DNA of 64,000 bases, taken from positions 1 to 64,000 of the forward strand of contig NZ_VIRV01000008.1 of assembly GCF_019754295.1 (NCBI RefSeq), in the 5' to 3' direction. Shown piece by piece: positions 32,257 through 42,205 of this stretch. The DNA comes from Sellimonas caecigallum. GTDB lineage: Bacteria > Bacillota > Clostridia > Lachnospirales > Lachnospiraceae. Position 1 is the stretch's first letter; each line of letters begins with the position of its first letter. The notes under the pieces are model-generated. The model ran no database searches. It was not told where the DNA came from and saw nothing but the letters and a program-made list of their open reading frames with translations. A program made the translations under genes and the position numbers.

Positions 32257-33678
32257 ATGGAAAAAAAATTATTTTACCGCAGTATTCCGAAAGTGGATAT
32301 ACTGCTTGAAGAGGAACAGATAAAAGAGGCGATCGAAGTCTATGACAGAGATACGGTCATGGAGGCGATCCGAACAGAGATGGAGGCTCTCAGAGGCCTC
32401 ATTAGAGAAAGCGATGATGAAGAGGAGATTAGACTCGGAATCGACAGCCTGATTTCGAACATTGTCAACACTGTAAAAAAAATGCACACTCCGGATATGA
32501 GGCCGGTCATCAATGCCACAGGCACGATCCTGCACACCAATCTCGGGAGAGCGCCTATCAGCAGAGAACATTTAAATCGAATCGCTGATGTGGCCTGCGG
32601 TTACTCAAACCTGGAGTACGATCTGGAAGCCGGAAAACGTGGAGAGAGATATTCGCATTTTGAGAAACTTTTGTGCAGGATCACGGGTGCGGAGGCTGCT
32701 ATGGCGGTCAATAACAATGCTTCCGCAGTAATGCTGATTTTAAGTTCTATGGCAAAAGGCGGAGAAGTTGTTGTATCCAGAGGAGAACTTGTAGAGATCG
32801 GAGGGAAATTCCGGATCCCAGACGTGATGGAACAAAGCGGAGCTTCCCTTGTGGAAGTGGGGACGACAAACAAGACACATTATTCCGATTACGAAAATGC
32901 CATCACGGAAGAGACGAAAGCGCTTCTGAAAGTACACACGAGCAATTACCGGATCGTGGGATTTACGGAGAGTGTTCCGATTGACGGTCTGATTCCGCTT
33001 GGGGAAGCGCATGATATCCCGATCATTGAAGATCTTGGAAGCGGAGTGCTCATCGATCTTTCAAAATACGGGCTTACATACGAACCGACAGTCCAGGATT
33101 CCATACGTAAGGGAGCGGACGTCGTATGTTTCAGCGGGGACAAGCTTCTTGGAGGTCCGCAGGCTGGAATCATCGTGGGAAAGAAGAAATATATTGATCA
33201 GATGAAGAAAAATCAGCTGACCCGGGCGCTTCGAATCGACAAGTTTACAGCCACAGCGCTGGAGCTGGTTCTCCAGGAATACTTAAGCGAAGAGAATGCC
33301 ATCAAAAAAATCCCGGTGCTTCGGATGATCACAAAGACAAAAGAAGAAGTGGAAAAAGATGCAAAACGTTTTGTAAGACTTTTGAAGTCGCGAAAATTGC
33401 AGGCCGCAGTCTGCGTGGAGGAGTGTGAATCCCAGATCGGCGGAGGATCTCTTCCGCTGGAACGGATCAGCAGCATGGGTGTCGTCATCAAGCCATATGA
33501 TATGACAGTGCCGGAGCTTGAGACGGCTATGAGAAAATTGGATATCCCGATCATCCCAAGAGTAGTAAATGACACAGTTTTGATGGATGTAAGGACAATG
33601 GACAAGGAGCAGATGTCGCTTGCTGCGGATGAGCTTGCGGGTATTCTCGGAGAAGAGAAGAAAGTAAAAAGAAAATAA
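32257..33678 (+). CDS. selA: L-seryl-tRNA(Sec) selenium transferase
   Basis: PLP enzyme of 473 aa that converts Ser-tRNA(Sec) to Sec-tRNA(Sec) with selenophosphate. The N-terminal tRNA-binding domain (about 1-75) is followed by INATGTILHTNLGRAP near residue 88, VNNNASAVML near residue 150, DLGSGVLIDL near residue 259, and the PLP-lysine motif CFSGDKLLGGPQAGI near residue 290. The start is uncertain: ATG 32257 has GGGAAAG close upstream, while in-frame ATG 32245 and GTG 32230 have no clear site. It lies 37 nt after selD and just before selB. Confidence 0.92.
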   Translation: MEKKLFYRSIPKVDILLEEEQIKEAIEVYDRDTVMEAIRTEMEALRGLIRESDDEEEIRLGIDSLISNIVNTVKKMHTPDMRPVINATGTILHTNLGRAPISREHLNRIADVACGYSNLEYDLEAGKRGERYSHFEKLLCRITGAEAAMAVNNNASAVMLILSSMAKGGEVVVSRGELVEIGGKFRIPDVMEQSGASLVEVGTTNKTHYSDYENAITEETKALLKVHTSNYRIVGFTESVPIDGLIPLGEAHDIPIIEDLGSGVLIDLSKYGLTYEPTVQDSIRKGADVVCFSGDKLLGGPQAGIIVGKKKYIDQMKKNQLTRALRIDKFTATALELVLQEYLSEENAIKKIPVLRMITKTKEEVEKDAKRFVRLLKSRKLQAAVCVEECESQIGGGSLPLERISSMGVVIKPYDMTVPELETAMRKLDIPIIPRVVNDTVLMDVRTMDKEQMSLAADELAGILGEEKKVKRK

Positions 33679-33689
33679 GGATGAGACAT

Positions 33690-35606
33690 ATGAAACATAT
33701 TATTATAGGTACGGCAGGTCATATCGATCACGGTAAGACAACCTTGATCAAAGCTCTGACAGGAAGAAACACAGATCGCTGGGAAGAGGAGCAGAGAAGA
33801 GGTATTACCATCGACCTTGGATTTACGTATTTTGATCTGCCAAACGGGGATCGGGCAGGAATTATCGATGTACCGGGGCATGAGCGTTTTATCAACAATA
33901 TGGTGGCCGGTGTCGTAGGTATGGATCTTGTCATGCTGGTCATCGCGGCAGATGAAGGGATCATGCCGCAGACAAGGGAGCATATGGACATTCTGGGCGA
34001 ACTTGGGATCGAAAAGAGTATTATCGTTCTGAACAAGTGCGATCTTGTGGATGAAGAATGGCTGGAACTCGTAGAAGAGGAAGTAAAAGAGGAACTGAGC
34101 GGCACTTTCCTTGAAAACGCGCCGGTTGTGAAGGTGTCGGCGGCCACGGGAGAGGGGCTCTCGCAGCTGATCGAGACAATACAGGAGATGACGGAGAATG
34201 AAGTGACGGAGAAAGATATCCACACGATACCGCGTCTTCCGATCGATCGTGTCTTTACACTCTCCGGATTTGGTACGATTATAACCGGTACACTTCTTGC
34301 CGGAACAATTCGCAAGGAAGATACCTTGTGCATGTACCCGATTGGAAAAGAATGTAAGATACGCAGTATCCAGGTGCACGGGGAAAGTGTGGACACCTGT
34401 TATGCAGGGCAGCGAGTGGCGATCAATCTGTCTAATGTGAAAAAGTCGGAGATCCGGAGAGGATGCGTACTGGCACCGCCAAACAATATGAAAAATACAG
34501 AATTGCTGGATGTAAAGCTGAATGTGCTGCCATCTTCCATGCGCATTTTGACCAACCATGCGAGACTGCATTTTTTCAGCGGTACAAGCGAGATTCTCTG
34601 CAGAGCAGTGCTGCTTGACAAAGAAGAAATCGGACCGGGCGAAAGCGGATATGTACAGCTCCGACTGGAAGAGGAGATTGCGGTGCGAAGAGGCGACCGG
34701 TTTGTTGTGAGATTCTATTCTCCGATGGAGACGATTGGCGGGGGAGTCGTACTTGAACCAAACCCGAAAAGGAAGAGAAGGTTTCAGCCGGACGTGATCG
34801 AGGAACTGCAGCGCAAAGAATCAGGTTCCTCTGCGGATGTGATCGAACTTCACGTAAAACAGCATGAGGAAACGATGGTAACGGCAGCAGAACTCGCAAA
34901 GATCACGGCTCTTTCTCCGGAAGAAGTCAAAGAAGATATAAGCCAGCTTGAGGAGCAAGGCACTGTCCTGACATTCCCGATGAAGAAAGATCTTTATGTA
35001 TGGCATAAAAGTTCCGCTGAAAAGAAAAAGGAAATGATCACAAAAGAGCTGGCAGCTTTCCACAAGGCACATCCATACCGGCCTGGTATGGCGAAGGCAG
35101 AAATCCACGGAAAATTTATGAAACAGGTCAAACCGAACGTGTTCGATATGTACATTGAAAATCTGATCAAGGAAGAATCGATAGGAAGACGGGGAGAATT
35201 TCTGCATTGCTTCGGATATGAGATCCCGCGGGATGCCATATTTGAGAAAGCTGCCGGGACAATTCTCGGCGCAATGGAAAAAGCAGGATATGACTTTGTC
35301 CGTTTTTCGGAGATTGAGTTTCCAAAACTGCCGGAAGGGACAAAAGAAGATGTGCTTCAGGTGCTGACTGCTGAGGGAACCGTTGTCAAAGTCAACGATG
35401 AAATGTATACACTGGCATCTTTGATGGAGGAAGCGAAAAAGAAGATACAGGAAAAACTGAAAAAAGACGGTCTTATTACCATCGCGGAAGTGCGTGATAT
35501 GTTTGCAACAAGCAGAAAAAGTGCGAAACCGATCCTGGAATATATGGATACATTGAAGATCACAAAGAAAGCAGGAGCAGAAAGCGAAAGGATTGCATAC
35601 GTATGA
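33690..35606 (+). CDS. selB: Selenocysteine-specific elongation factor
   Basis: GTPase of 638 aa that brings Sec-tRNA(Sec) to UGA codons by binding bSECIS hairpins. N-terminal EF-Tu-like domain: G1 GHIDHGKTT near residue 10, effector [11 protein letters not shown]3 DVPGHERF near residue 58, G4 NKCD near residue 113. Beta-barrel domains 2-3 follow (about 175-340), then four C-terminal winged helices (about 375-638) for mRNA binding. ATG 33690 follows AAGGA; the in-frame ATG at 33681 is too close to that site. It overlaps lysR by 4 nt (ATGA). Confidence 0.95.
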   Translation: MKHIIIGTAGHIDHGKTTLIKALTGRNTDRWEEEQRRGITIDLGFTYFDLPNGDRAGIIDVPGHERFINNMVAGVVGMDLVMLVIAADEGIMPQTREHMDILGELGIEKSIIVLNKCDLVDEEWLELVEEEVKEELSGTFLENAPVVKVSAATGEGLSQLIETIQEMTENEVTEKDIHTIPRLPIDRVFTLSGFGTIITGTLLAGTIRKEDTLCMYPIGKECKIRSIQVHGESVDTCYAGQRVAINLSNVKKSEIRRGCVLAPPNNMKNTELLDVKLNVLPSSMRILTNHARLHFFSGTSEILCRAVLLDKEEIGPGESGYVQLRLEEEIAVRRGDRFVVRFYSPMETIGGGVVLEPNPKRKRRFQPDVIEELQRKESGSSADVIELHVKQHEETMVTAAELAKITALSPEEVKEDISQLEEQGTVLTFPMKKDLYVWHKSSAEKKKEMITKELAAFHKAHPYRPGMAKAEIHGKFMKQVKPNVFDMYIENLIKEESIGRRGEFLHCFGYEIPRDAIFEKAAGTILGAMEKAGYDFVRFSEIEFPKLPEGTKEDVLQVLTAEGTVVKVNDEMYTLASLMEEAKKKIQEKLKKDGLITIAEVRDMFATSRKSAKPILEYMDTLKITKKAGAESERIAYV

Positions 35607-36511
35607 ATTTAAAACAACTGGAAGCATTTGTGTGTGTGGCAGACAGAAAAAGCTTTTCCAGAGCGGCAAAAGAATTGTTTTTAACTCAGCCTACGATCAG
35701 CGCACATATTGCTTCGCTTGAAAAAGAACTGGATGTACGTCTGTTCATTAGAAATACAAAAGAAGTCAATCTGTCTGAGGATGGAAAAACACTTTACAAA
35801 TATGCAAGACAGATGATCGATCTGGAAGAACAGATCGAGGCGTGCTTCGTCGGGGAAAAACAGCAGGAGGGAAGAAAGATTTCTATCGCTGCGTCCACGA
35901 TCCCGGCACAGTATATTTTGCCTCGCATTCTTTCAAAATTTAATGAAAAATATCCGCGGGAGCAGTTTAAAGTAGTGGAAAGCGACAGTGCAAAAGTCGT
36001 GGAACTGGTTGCAGGGGGAGCTGCAGATATCGGGTTTACCGGTACTGTGCTTGAGAAAAAATTCTGTAAATATGTTCCGTTCTATAAAGACGAGCTTATC
36101 ATTATCATGCCGAACACGGAAAAATACGAGAAGCGTGTAAACGAGCAGAATCTGAATTGGATCACAGAAGAAGCCTTTATCATGAGGGAAGAAGGATCCG
36201 GTACACGAAAAGAGGCGGAAAAGCAGCTGAAAAAGGCTGGAATTGACACAGAGCAGCTCAATATTGTTGCAAGTATGGGTAACCAGGAAGCTATCAAACG
36301 TTCTGTGATCAGTGGTATGGGTATTACGATTATCTCAAAGCTTGCTGCGGAAGAAGAGATCCGAACAGGGAAGGTGCTTTGGTGTCCGATGCCGGATAAA
36401 TCGGATGGAAGAGATCTGAATATTGTATACAATAAAAATTTCCATCTGTCCAAGTCGGCGGAACGCTTTATCAGGGTAACAAAAGAGATGTACGGAATAG
36501 ACAAAAAGTAA
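35603..36511 (+). CDS. LysR family regulator, selenium-locus type
   Basis: LysR-type regulator of 302 aa. N-terminal winged HTH (about 1-60: LEAFVCVADRKSFSRAAKELFLTQPTIS in outline), effector-binding domain about 90-295 with the SGMGITIISK segment. The gene starts within the selB stop (ATGA overlap), so it is translated with selenium genes. Similar regulators recur next to selenium genes in Clostridia. The likely target is the csd-yedE operon just downstream or its own operon; effector unknown. Confidence 0.85.
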   Translation: MNLKQLEAFVCVADRKSFSRAAKELFLTQPTISAHIASLEKELDVRLFIRNTKEVNLSEDGKTLYKYARQMIDLEEQIEACFVGEKQQEGRKISIAASTIPAQYILPRILSKFNEKYPREQFKVVESDSAKVVELVAGGAADIGFTGTVLEKKFCKYVPFYKDELIIIMPNTEKYEKRVNEQNLNWITEEAFIMREEGSGTRKEAEKQLKKAGIDTEQLNIVASMGNQEAIKRSVISGMGITIISKLAAEEEIRTGKVLWCPMPDKSDGRDLNIVYNKNFHLSKSAERFIRVTKEMYGIDKK

Positions 36512-36530
36512 AAATGTTTTGATAAGAGAC

Positions 36531-36571
36531 AGGCCTGCTTATAGATATTGCCTATAAGTGGGCCTCTTTTT
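36531..36571 (+). terminator. Terminator after selD-selA-selB-lysR
   Basis: A 14-bp stem with two G-U pairs (AGGCCTGCTTATAG with CTATAAGTGGGCCT, 7-nt loop) followed by CTTTTT. It closes the Sec-machinery operon. Confidence 0.85.
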
Positions 36572-36584
36572 GCCTTTTTTCGAT

Positions 36585-36613
36585 TAGACGGTAATGGGAG
36601 AAAAAGCTATACT
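36585..36613 (+). promoter_or_regulatory. Sigma-A promoter for selenium-supply operon
   Basis: TAGACG (36585-36590), 17-nt spacer, TATACT (36608-36613), about 31 nt before the ATG of the desulfurase-like gene. Confidence 0.6.
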
Positions 36614-36644
36614 TAAAGTTAGGTGATTAAGGGGGAAAACAAAA

Positions 36645-37781
36645 ATGATTTATCTTGACAATGCAGCGACAACGATGCACAAACCTCAGGCGGTTATTGA
36701 TGCAGTCGTAAATGCCATGAACTCTATCGGAAATGCCGGAAGAGGAGCTAATACAGCTTCACTTGGGGCTGCAAGACTTATATATGAGACGAGAGAAAGA
36801 CTTGCCGGAATGTTTGGCGCGGAAAGCCCGAAGCAGATCGTATTCACATCTAATTCCACGGAAAGTTTAAATATTGCCATAAAAGGACTGATAGATCCAG
36901 GAGATCATGTGATCACGACGGTGCTGGAACACAATTCTGTGCTGCGCCCGCTCTATGAACTACAGGAAAAGGGCGTGGAAATCACTTTCCTGGAAAGCGA
37001 TGAAAAAGGCTGCGTACGTTACGGCGATTTTGAAAAAGCAGTGAAAGACAATACAAAAGCCATCATCTGTACGAACGGATCCAACTTGACCGGAAATCTT
37101 GTGGATATACAGAAGGTTGGAGAGATTGCGGAAAAATACGGACTTTTGTTTATTGTGGATGCTTCCCAGACAGCGGGGGTATTTCCGATTGATGTAAAAT
37201 CCATGCACATCGATGTGCTCTGTTTTACAGGACATAAAGGCCTCTTGGGACCGCAGGGAACCGGTGGCATGTATGTTCGGGAAGGGCTTTCGGTCCGTCC
37301 GCTCAAAAGCGGAGGAAGCGGAGTGCAGACGTACAGCAGAAAGCATCCGAAAGAAATGCCGACCGCTCTTGAGGCCGGGACGCTCAATGGGCATGGTATC
37401 GCCGGACTTCATGCAGCGCTTGGATACATAGAAGAGACCGGAATGGACCATATCCGAGAAAAAGAACAGTTTCTTATGAGGATGTTCTACGAAGGAGTAA
37501 AAGATATTCCTGGAGTAAAAATATACGGGGATTTTTCTTCCTATAACAGGTGTCCGATCGTGACACTGAATATCAGAGACTACGATTCTTCCGAGGTGAG
37601 CGATGAGCTTCTTATGACATATGATATTTCCACGAGACCGGGAGGACACTGTGCGCCGCTGATGCACGAAGCGCTTGGAACAGTGGAACAAGGTTCCGTA
37701 AGGTTCAGCTTTTCGCATTTCAACACGGAAGAGGAAATCGCAGCTGCCGTTAAGGCAGTGCGGGAATTAGCAGAGGAATAG
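36645..37781 (+). CDS. Cysteine desulfurase-like aminotransferase (class V, selenium-associated)
   Basis: PLP enzyme of 378 aa in the cysteine desulfurase / selenocysteine lyase superfamily. Motifs: YLDNAATT at the N-terminus, TSNSTESLNIAIKG near residue 66, DASQTAG near residue 170, PLP-lysine CFTGHKGLLGPQG near residue 193, and the mobile-loop catalytic Cys in TRPGGHCAPLMH near residue 330. The next genes (YedE transporter, TusA-like, DUF3343) are selenium-linked, so mobilising sulfur or selenium to a TusA-type carrier is the best guess. Csd versus Sec-lyase activity cannot be decided. Confidence 0.85.
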   Translation: MIYLDNAATTMHKPQAVIDAVVNAMNSIGNAGRGANTASLGAARLIYETRERLAGMFGAESPKQIVFTSNSTESLNIAIKGLIDPGDHVITTVLEHNSVLRPLYELQEKGVEITFLESDEKGCVRYGDFEKAVKDNTKAIICTNGSNLTGNLVDIQKVGEIAEKYGLLFIVDASQTAGVFPIDVKSMHIDVLCFTGHKGLLGPQGTGGMYVREGLSVRPLKSGGSGVQTYSRKHPKEMPTALEAGTLNGHGIAGLHAALGYIEETGMDHIREKEQFLMRMFYEGVKDIPGVKIYGDFSSYNRCPIVTLNIRDYDSSEVSDELLMTYDISTRPGGHCAPLMHEALGTVEQGSVRFSFSHFNTEEEIAAAVKAVRELAEE

Positions 37782-37792
37782 GAGGAAGAGTT

Positions 37793-38893
37793 ATGAATTT
37801 ATCAGACTCAAAGAAGAAACTAGCCATTGCCGGGATAATCTGCGGATTAATTGCAGCCGTCCTGGCAAAAATGGGGAACCCGGCCAATATGGCCATGTGT
37901 ATCGCATGTTTTGTGCGTGATACGGCGGGGGCTCTGAAGCTCCATTCAGCAGCGGCCGTTCAGTATGCGCGTCCGGAAGTGATCGGAATCGTAATCGGAG
38001 CGTTTGCAATCTCCCTTGCAACGAAAGAATACCGTTCTACTGCCGGATCTTCCCCGATGATTCGTTTCATACTTGGAATGATCATCATGATTGGTTCACT
38101 GGCATTTCTCGGATGCCCGCTCCGTATGGTACTTAGAATGTCTGCAGGTGATCTGAATGCATGGGTGGCTCTCATCGGCTTTGCAGCAGGTGTTGCCACA
38201 GGCGCCTTTTTCCTGAAAAAAGGATTCAGCCTGGGGAGAGCACACGAAACAAACTTTGCGAGTGGGACGATCCTCCCGATCCTGATGGCAGGGATTTTCG
38301 TGCTGAGTGTCTGCACGACACTTCTTGCAGCCAGTGAAAAAGGGGCAGGTCCGGGAGCATTGCATGCTCCGATCGCGGTTTCACTGATCGCAGGTCTTTT
38401 ATTCGGGGCTGTTGCACAGAAATCCAGAATGTGTTTTGCGGGGAGCATCCGTGATATCATTCTTGTAAGAAGTTTTGATCTTATATCCGTCATTGCCGGA
38501 TTGTTTGTCGTTATGCTTGTCTTCAATATCGCTACGGGAGGATTTCATCTGAGTTTCACAGGACAGCCGGTGGCACATTCCGCACATCTGTGGAATATCC
38601 TTGGTATGTATGCTGTGGGATTTGCGGCAGTTCTGGCAGGAGGATGTCCACTGCGTCAGCTTGTATTGGCAGGGCAGGGATCATCAGACGGGGCAGTAAC
38701 AGTACTGGGTCTGTTTGTCGGAGCAGCAGTTTCACACAACTTCGGTCTTGCAGGCGCAGCTGCAGCAGCAGCTACAGCAGACAAGCCGGCAACAGCAGGA
38801 GGAGTAAGCACAGCAGGACAGGTTGCGGTCATCATCTGTATCGCGGCATGTTTCCTTATCGCTCTTACAAATAAGAGAAAAGGGACAAAATAG
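37793..38893 (+). CDS. yedE: YedE-family putative selenium transporter
   Basis: Inner-membrane protein of 366 aa with about nine to ten hydrophobic segments, in two repeats typical of the YeeE/YedE (sulfur transport) family. Cysteine/glycine motifs in membrane regions include CIACFVRDTAGAL, LGCPLRMVLR, MCFAGSIRDI and GGCPLRQLVLAGQG, the repeated CPLR pattern of this family. The selenium-specific subfamily is found with selD/yedF, as here. Presumed role: uptake of a selenium compound. GGAGGAAGAG precedes ATG 37793, 11 nt after the desulfurase stop. Confidence 0.85.
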   Translation: MNLSDSKKKLAIAGIICGLIAAVLAKMGNPANMAMCIACFVRDTAGALKLHSAAAVQYARPEVIGIVIGAFAISLATKEYRSTAGSSPMIRFILGMIIMIGSLAFLGCPLRMVLRMSAGDLNAWVALIGFAAGVATGAFFLKKGFSLGRAHETNFASGTILPILMAGIFVLSVCTTLLAASEKGAGPGALHAPIAVSLIAGLLFGAVAQKSRMCFAGSIRDIILVRSFDLISVIAGLFVVMLVFNIATGGFHLSFTGQPVAHSAHLWNILGMYAVGFAAVLAGGCPLRQLVLAGQGSSDGAVTVLGLFVGAAVSHNFGLAGAAAAAATADKPATAGGVSTAGQVAVIICIAACFLIALTNKRKGTK

Positions 38894-38946
38894 CTGGCTT
38901 TTTCGTAACTGATATGATATGCTGAATGAAAGGAAGTAATTTTAAG

Positions 38947-39150
38947 ATGAAGGAAGTAGATGCAAGAGGACTTTCCTGTCCGGAACCGATCATGATGACA
39001 GCGGAGGCGCTGAAGCAGACAAAAGGGCCTGTAAAAGTACTTGTAAGCGAGCCGCATCAGAGGACAAACGTAGAGAAATATGCGAAAGATCATGGGAAGA
39101 AGGTTACGGTCAGAGAAAAAGGCTCTGAATTTGAAATTGTGATTGAGTAG
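38947..39150 (+). CDS. TusA/SirA-like sulfurtransferase carrier
   Basis: Small protein of 67 aa with the TusA fold and catalytic motif LSCPEPIMM (Cys11). It likely accepts a persulfide or perselenide from the desulfurase-like enzyme and passes it on. ATG 38947 is chosen because GAAAGGAAG lies between it and an in-frame ATG at 38926. It differs from the YedF N-terminal domain in having CPEP instead of CPIP. The DUF3343 gene follows after one base. Confidence 0.85.
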   Translation: MKEVDARGLSCPEPIMMTAEALKQTKGPVKVLVSEPHQRTNVEKYAKDHGKKVTVREKGSEFEIVIE

Positions 39151-39151
39151 C

Positions 39152-39388
39152 ATGAGAAAGAAAGAATTAAGACTTGTCGTCACATTCCACACGACGGCGG
39201 ACGCTATGGCGATGGAAAAAGAATGTAAAGAAAACCAGGTAAATGGAAGGCTGATTCCAGTGCCGAGATCGATATCGGCAGGATGCGGTCTGGCCTGGTG
39301 TGCAGGTCTGGAAGACAAAGATACTATCCTGAGTATGATGGATCAGGTAGGAATCGAACATGAAGATCTGCACGAATGCATGGTGTAA
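39152..39388 (+). CDS. DUF3343 protein, putative Se/S carrier
   Basis: Protein of 78 aa with the DUF3343 layout: beta-strand LRLVVTFHTTADAMAMEK, then RLIPVPRSISAGCGLAWC near residues 34-51 (two cysteines in a GCGLAWC motif). This family is a putative selenium/sulfur carrier recurrent in selenium loci. The ATG is one base after the tusA-like stop, with no separate ribosome binding site needed. A terminator follows, ending the four-gene operon. Confidence 0.8.
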   Translation: MRKKELRLVVTFHTTADAMAMEKECKENQVNGRLIPVPRSISAGCGLAWCAGLEDKDTILSMMDQVGIEHEDLHECMV

Positions 39389-39393
39389 ATAGG

Positions 39394-39433
39394 GAAAGAC
39401 TGGGCTTTTTTTGAAACCCGGTCTTTCTTTTTG
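39394..39433 (+). terminator. Terminator after selenium-supply operon
   Basis: GAAAGACTGGG pairs with CCCGGTCTTTC (11 bp, one G-U, 12-nt loop) followed by TTTTTG. Confidence 0.85.
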
Positions 39434-39499
39434 TTCCGTCAATGAAAGATCGCGCACGCAGGAACATAAAGTGTACCAAAAGAAAAGGAGGGAGTTTTT

Positions 39500-41482
39500 A
39501 TGGAAACATTACTAAACATGGTTCCGGCATTTGCTGTCATTACATTGCTGTTTGCAGCCTACCTGGCATGGAAAGTGGCACGCCAGGAGAGCGGGAACGA
39601 GCGGATGCGGGAGATCGCAGGAGCCATCAGCGAAGGGGCGCAGGCATTTCTCACTGCCGAGTACAAAATTCTGATCGTGTTTGTTGCGATTCTGTTTGTG
39701 CTGATCGGGCTTGGTGTGGGAAACTGGATCACAGCAGTATGTTTTGCATTTGGAGCTGTATTCTCCACGCTGTCTGGTTTCTTTGGGATGAAGGTAGCTA
39801 CAAGGGCAAATGTGCGGACGGCCAATGCAGCTATGAAATCTGGAATGAATAAGGCGCTTTCCATCGCATTTTCCGGCGGAGCTGTGATGGGAATGTGCGT
39901 GGCTGGATTTGGTGTGCTTGGAGTCAGTATCATTTATATTATTACAGAAAATGTGGATGTACTCTCCGGATTCAGTTTGGGAGCATCTTCCATCGCACTT
40001 TTTGCACGTGTAGGAGGAGGTATTTACACGAAAGCTGCCGATGTAGGAGCAGATCTTGTAGGAAAGGTAGAAGCAGGAATTCCGGAGGATGATCCGAGAA
40101 ATCCGGCTGTGATTGCAGACAATGTAGGGGATAACGTAGGAGATGTGGCAGGAATGGGAGCAGATCTCTTTGAATCTTATGTGGGAGCGCTCGTTTCAGC
40201 AATTACGCTTGGCATTGTCTATTTCAAAGCGGAGGGAGCTTTGTATCCGCTGCTGATTGCAGGCCTTGGCCTGATCGCATCGATCATCGGGACATTTTTC
40301 GTACGAGGAGATGAGAAATCAAATCCGCACAAAGCATTGAAGATGGGAACATATGTATCGAGCGTCCTGATACTGATCGTATCGTTTGTTCTGAGCAATC
40401 AGTTTTTTGGAAACTTTCAAGCCGCTATTGCCATCGTATCCGGACTTATAGTAGGACTTCTGATCGGGGTCATCACGGAAGTGTACACGTCCGCCGATTA
40501 TAAATCCGTAAAGGAGATCGGAGAACAGTCGGAGACAGGGGCTGCGACTACGATCATAAGCGGACTTGCGGTAGGAATGAAATCTACGGCTGCCCCCGTG
40601 CTTCTTATCTGTGTCGGGATTTTCGCTGCATATCAGTTTTGCGGCCTCTACGGAATTGCCCTGGCGGCGGTCGGTATGCTGTCCACTACGGCTATTACAG
40701 TAGCGGTAGATGCTTATGGACCGATTGCGGACAATGCCGGAGGCATCGCGGAAATGTCCGGGCTTGACGAATCTGTACGAAAGATTACAGACCGGCTGGA
40801 TGCGGTGGGCAATACAACGGCGGCTATCGGGAAAGGATTTGCCATCGGTTCTGCAGCGCTGACTGCACTGGCTCTTTTTGTCTCCTACGCGGAAGCGGTT
40901 AAGCTAGAGAGCATAGATATTCTGGACAATCGTGTCATCATCGGTATGTTTATCGGAGGTATGCTTCCGTTCCTTTTCTCTGCTATGACGATGCAGAGTG
41001 TTTCAAAGGCAGCTTACCAGATGATCGAGGAAGTGAGAAGACAGTTTAAAACGATACCGGGGATCATGGAAGGCACGGAGAAGCCGGATTATAAATCCTG
41101 TGTGGCGATCTCCACGACGGCAGCCTTGAAAGAAATGCTTGTCCCGGGAATCATGGCAGTGGCGGCGCCGCTGATCGTCGGGATCGTTCTCGGCGCAAAT
41201 GCGCTGGGAGGCCTTCTTGCAGGCGCTCTGATAACCGGTGTGCTGATGGCGATCTTTATGTCCAATGCCGGAGGAGCTTGGGACAACGCGAAAAAATACA
41301 TAGAAGACGGACACCATGGCGGAAAAGGAAGCGAGGCGCATAAGGCAGCGGTAGTCGGAGATACCGTCGGAGATCCGTTTAAAGATACATCAGGACCTTC
41401 TATCAACATCCTGATCAAGCTTATGACGATCGTATCCCTTGTGTTTGCACCTCTTTTCTTGTCTGTAGGAGGACTGCTGTAA
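39500..41482 (+). CDS. hppA: Membrane-bound K+-dependent ion-pumping pyrophosphatase
   Basis: Integral membrane pyrophosphatase of 660 aa with about sixteen membrane segments, coupling PPi hydrolysis to Na+ or H+ export. Substrate-site motifs: [11 protein letters not shown] near residue 180 and the DNVGDNVGD stretch near residue 210, plus C-terminal [23 protein letters not shown] near residue 437 carries Ala at the position that is Lys in K+-independent enzymes, indicating the K+-dependent class; many of these pump Na+. It could recover energy during amino-acid fermentation. AAAGGAGGG precedes ATG 39500. Confidence 0.92.
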   Translation: METLLNMVPAFAVITLLFAAYLAWKVARQESGNERMREIAGAISEGAQAFLTAEYKILIVFVAILFVLIGLGVGNWITAVCFAFGAVFSTLSGFFGMKVATRANVRTANAAMKSGMNKALSIAFSGGAVMGMCVAGFGVLGVSIIYIITENVDVLSGFSLGASSIALFARVGGGIYTKAADVGADLVGKVEAGIPEDDPRNPAVIADNVGDNVGDVAGMGADLFESYVGALVSAITLGIVYFKAEGALYPLLIAGLGLIASIIGTFFVRGDEKSNPHKALKMGTYVSSVLILIVSFVLSNQFFGNFQAAIAIVSGLIVGLLIGVITEVYTSADYKSVKEIGEQSETGAATTIISGLAVGMKSTAAPVLLICVGIFAAYQFCGLYGIALAAVGMLSTTAITVAVDAYGPIADNAGGIAEMSGLDESVRKITDRLDAVGNTTAAIGKGFAIGSAALTALALFVSYAEAVKLESIDILDNRVIIGMFIGGMLPFLFSAMTMQSVSKAAYQMIEEVRRQFKTIPGIMEGTEKPDYKSCVAISTTAALKEMLVPGIMAVAAPLIVGIVLGANALGGLLAGALITGVLMAIFMSNAGGAWDNAKKYIEDGHHGGKGSEAHKAAVVGDTVGDPFKDTSGPSINILIKLMTIVSLVFAPLFLSVGGLL

Positions 41483-41529
41483 AATTAATCCTAAGAGAAA
41501 GTGGATGGATCATATACAAAGTTTGAAAA

Positions 41530-41567
41530 AGAAAGGCAGCTCGGAAGAATTTCCGGGCTGCCTTTCT
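41530..41567. terminator. Bidirectional terminator between hppA and tetR
   Basis: A 17-bp stem with one G-U pair (AGAAAGGCAGC... with ...GCTGCCTTTCT, GAAT loop). The T5 tail is on the minus strand, so it mainly ends the TetR-type gene; hppA may also use it. Confidence 0.8.
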
Positions 41568-41583
41568 GGCATGGTGCTTTTCC

Positions 41584-42171
41584 TTAAATTCCTTTTTGGA
41601 ATGTTTCCAGAACATGCGGAAGAAGACGGGCGCTGAATTCAGAGAGGGAGTAATTCCCTTTACAGAGAGCCCAGTCATAGATCATGGCGCGCTCATACAT
41701 GGCGTAGATCTTGACGAGTTCTGATGCCGTGGAAGACGGATGAAATTCCCCGGAATCCAGCCCTTTCTGCGCAATCTCGGTCAGCCATGTAAAGTACAGG
41801 CGCTCTTCATCGAGAAGAGACTGACTGTCTTTTGTGATAAGCTGTGATGAGTACAAGTAGGCGATCAGTTTTACGTCAATACTTGTCTCGATCATGCGGA
41901 AAAGTTCACGGTTTAAATATAAAAGGGTGTCGTACGAGGAAGTCTGCGGAGAAATCTCTGCCTGCAGATCCTCGTATTTCGAATCGAACAGATAAGAGAT
42001 GGAATTCAGGAGAGCTTCTTTCCCTTTAAAATAGTGATAGAAGGTTCCTTTTGATGTCTTTGACAAATTGATGATATCCTCTACTGTAGTGTTGTCATAC
42101 CCTTTTTTGTAAAAAAGATTCCAGGCCGCCTTAACGATGCGGCTCTTTGTCGATAAAGGTTTTCGTGGCAT
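41584..42171 (-). CDS. TetR/AcrR family transcriptional regulator
   Basis: Regulator of 195 aa. N-terminal TetR HTH (about 8-55): KSRIVKAAWNLFYKKGY, VEDIINLSKTSKGTFYHYFKGKE. The C-terminal ligand domain is helical and typical of AcrR types. It lies 34 nt downstream of the proline racemase gene on the same strand, so it may be cotranscribed and could regulate the racemase; a small palindrome lies in the racemase upstream region. Ligand unknown. Confidence 0.82.
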   Translation of the reverse strand: MPRKPLSTKSRIVKAAWNLFYKKGYDNTTVEDIINLSKTSKGTFYHYFKGKEALLNSISYLFDSKYEDLQAEISPQTSSYDTLLYLNRELFRMIETSIDVKLIAYLYSSQLITKDSQSLLDEERLYFTWLTEIAQKGLDSGEFHPSSTASELVKIYAMYERAMIYDWALCKGNYSLSEFSARLLPHVLETFQKGI

Positions 42172-42205
42172 GGTTCCGGCCGCCTTTCTGATTCAGTATT
42201 TGCTA

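Noticed and set aside
33213-34571. 452-aa open frame on the minus strand
   Set aside because: It lies opposite selA and selB. Their motifs and codon pattern account for the sequence; the frame is Cys/His/Phe-rich as expected of a shadow.
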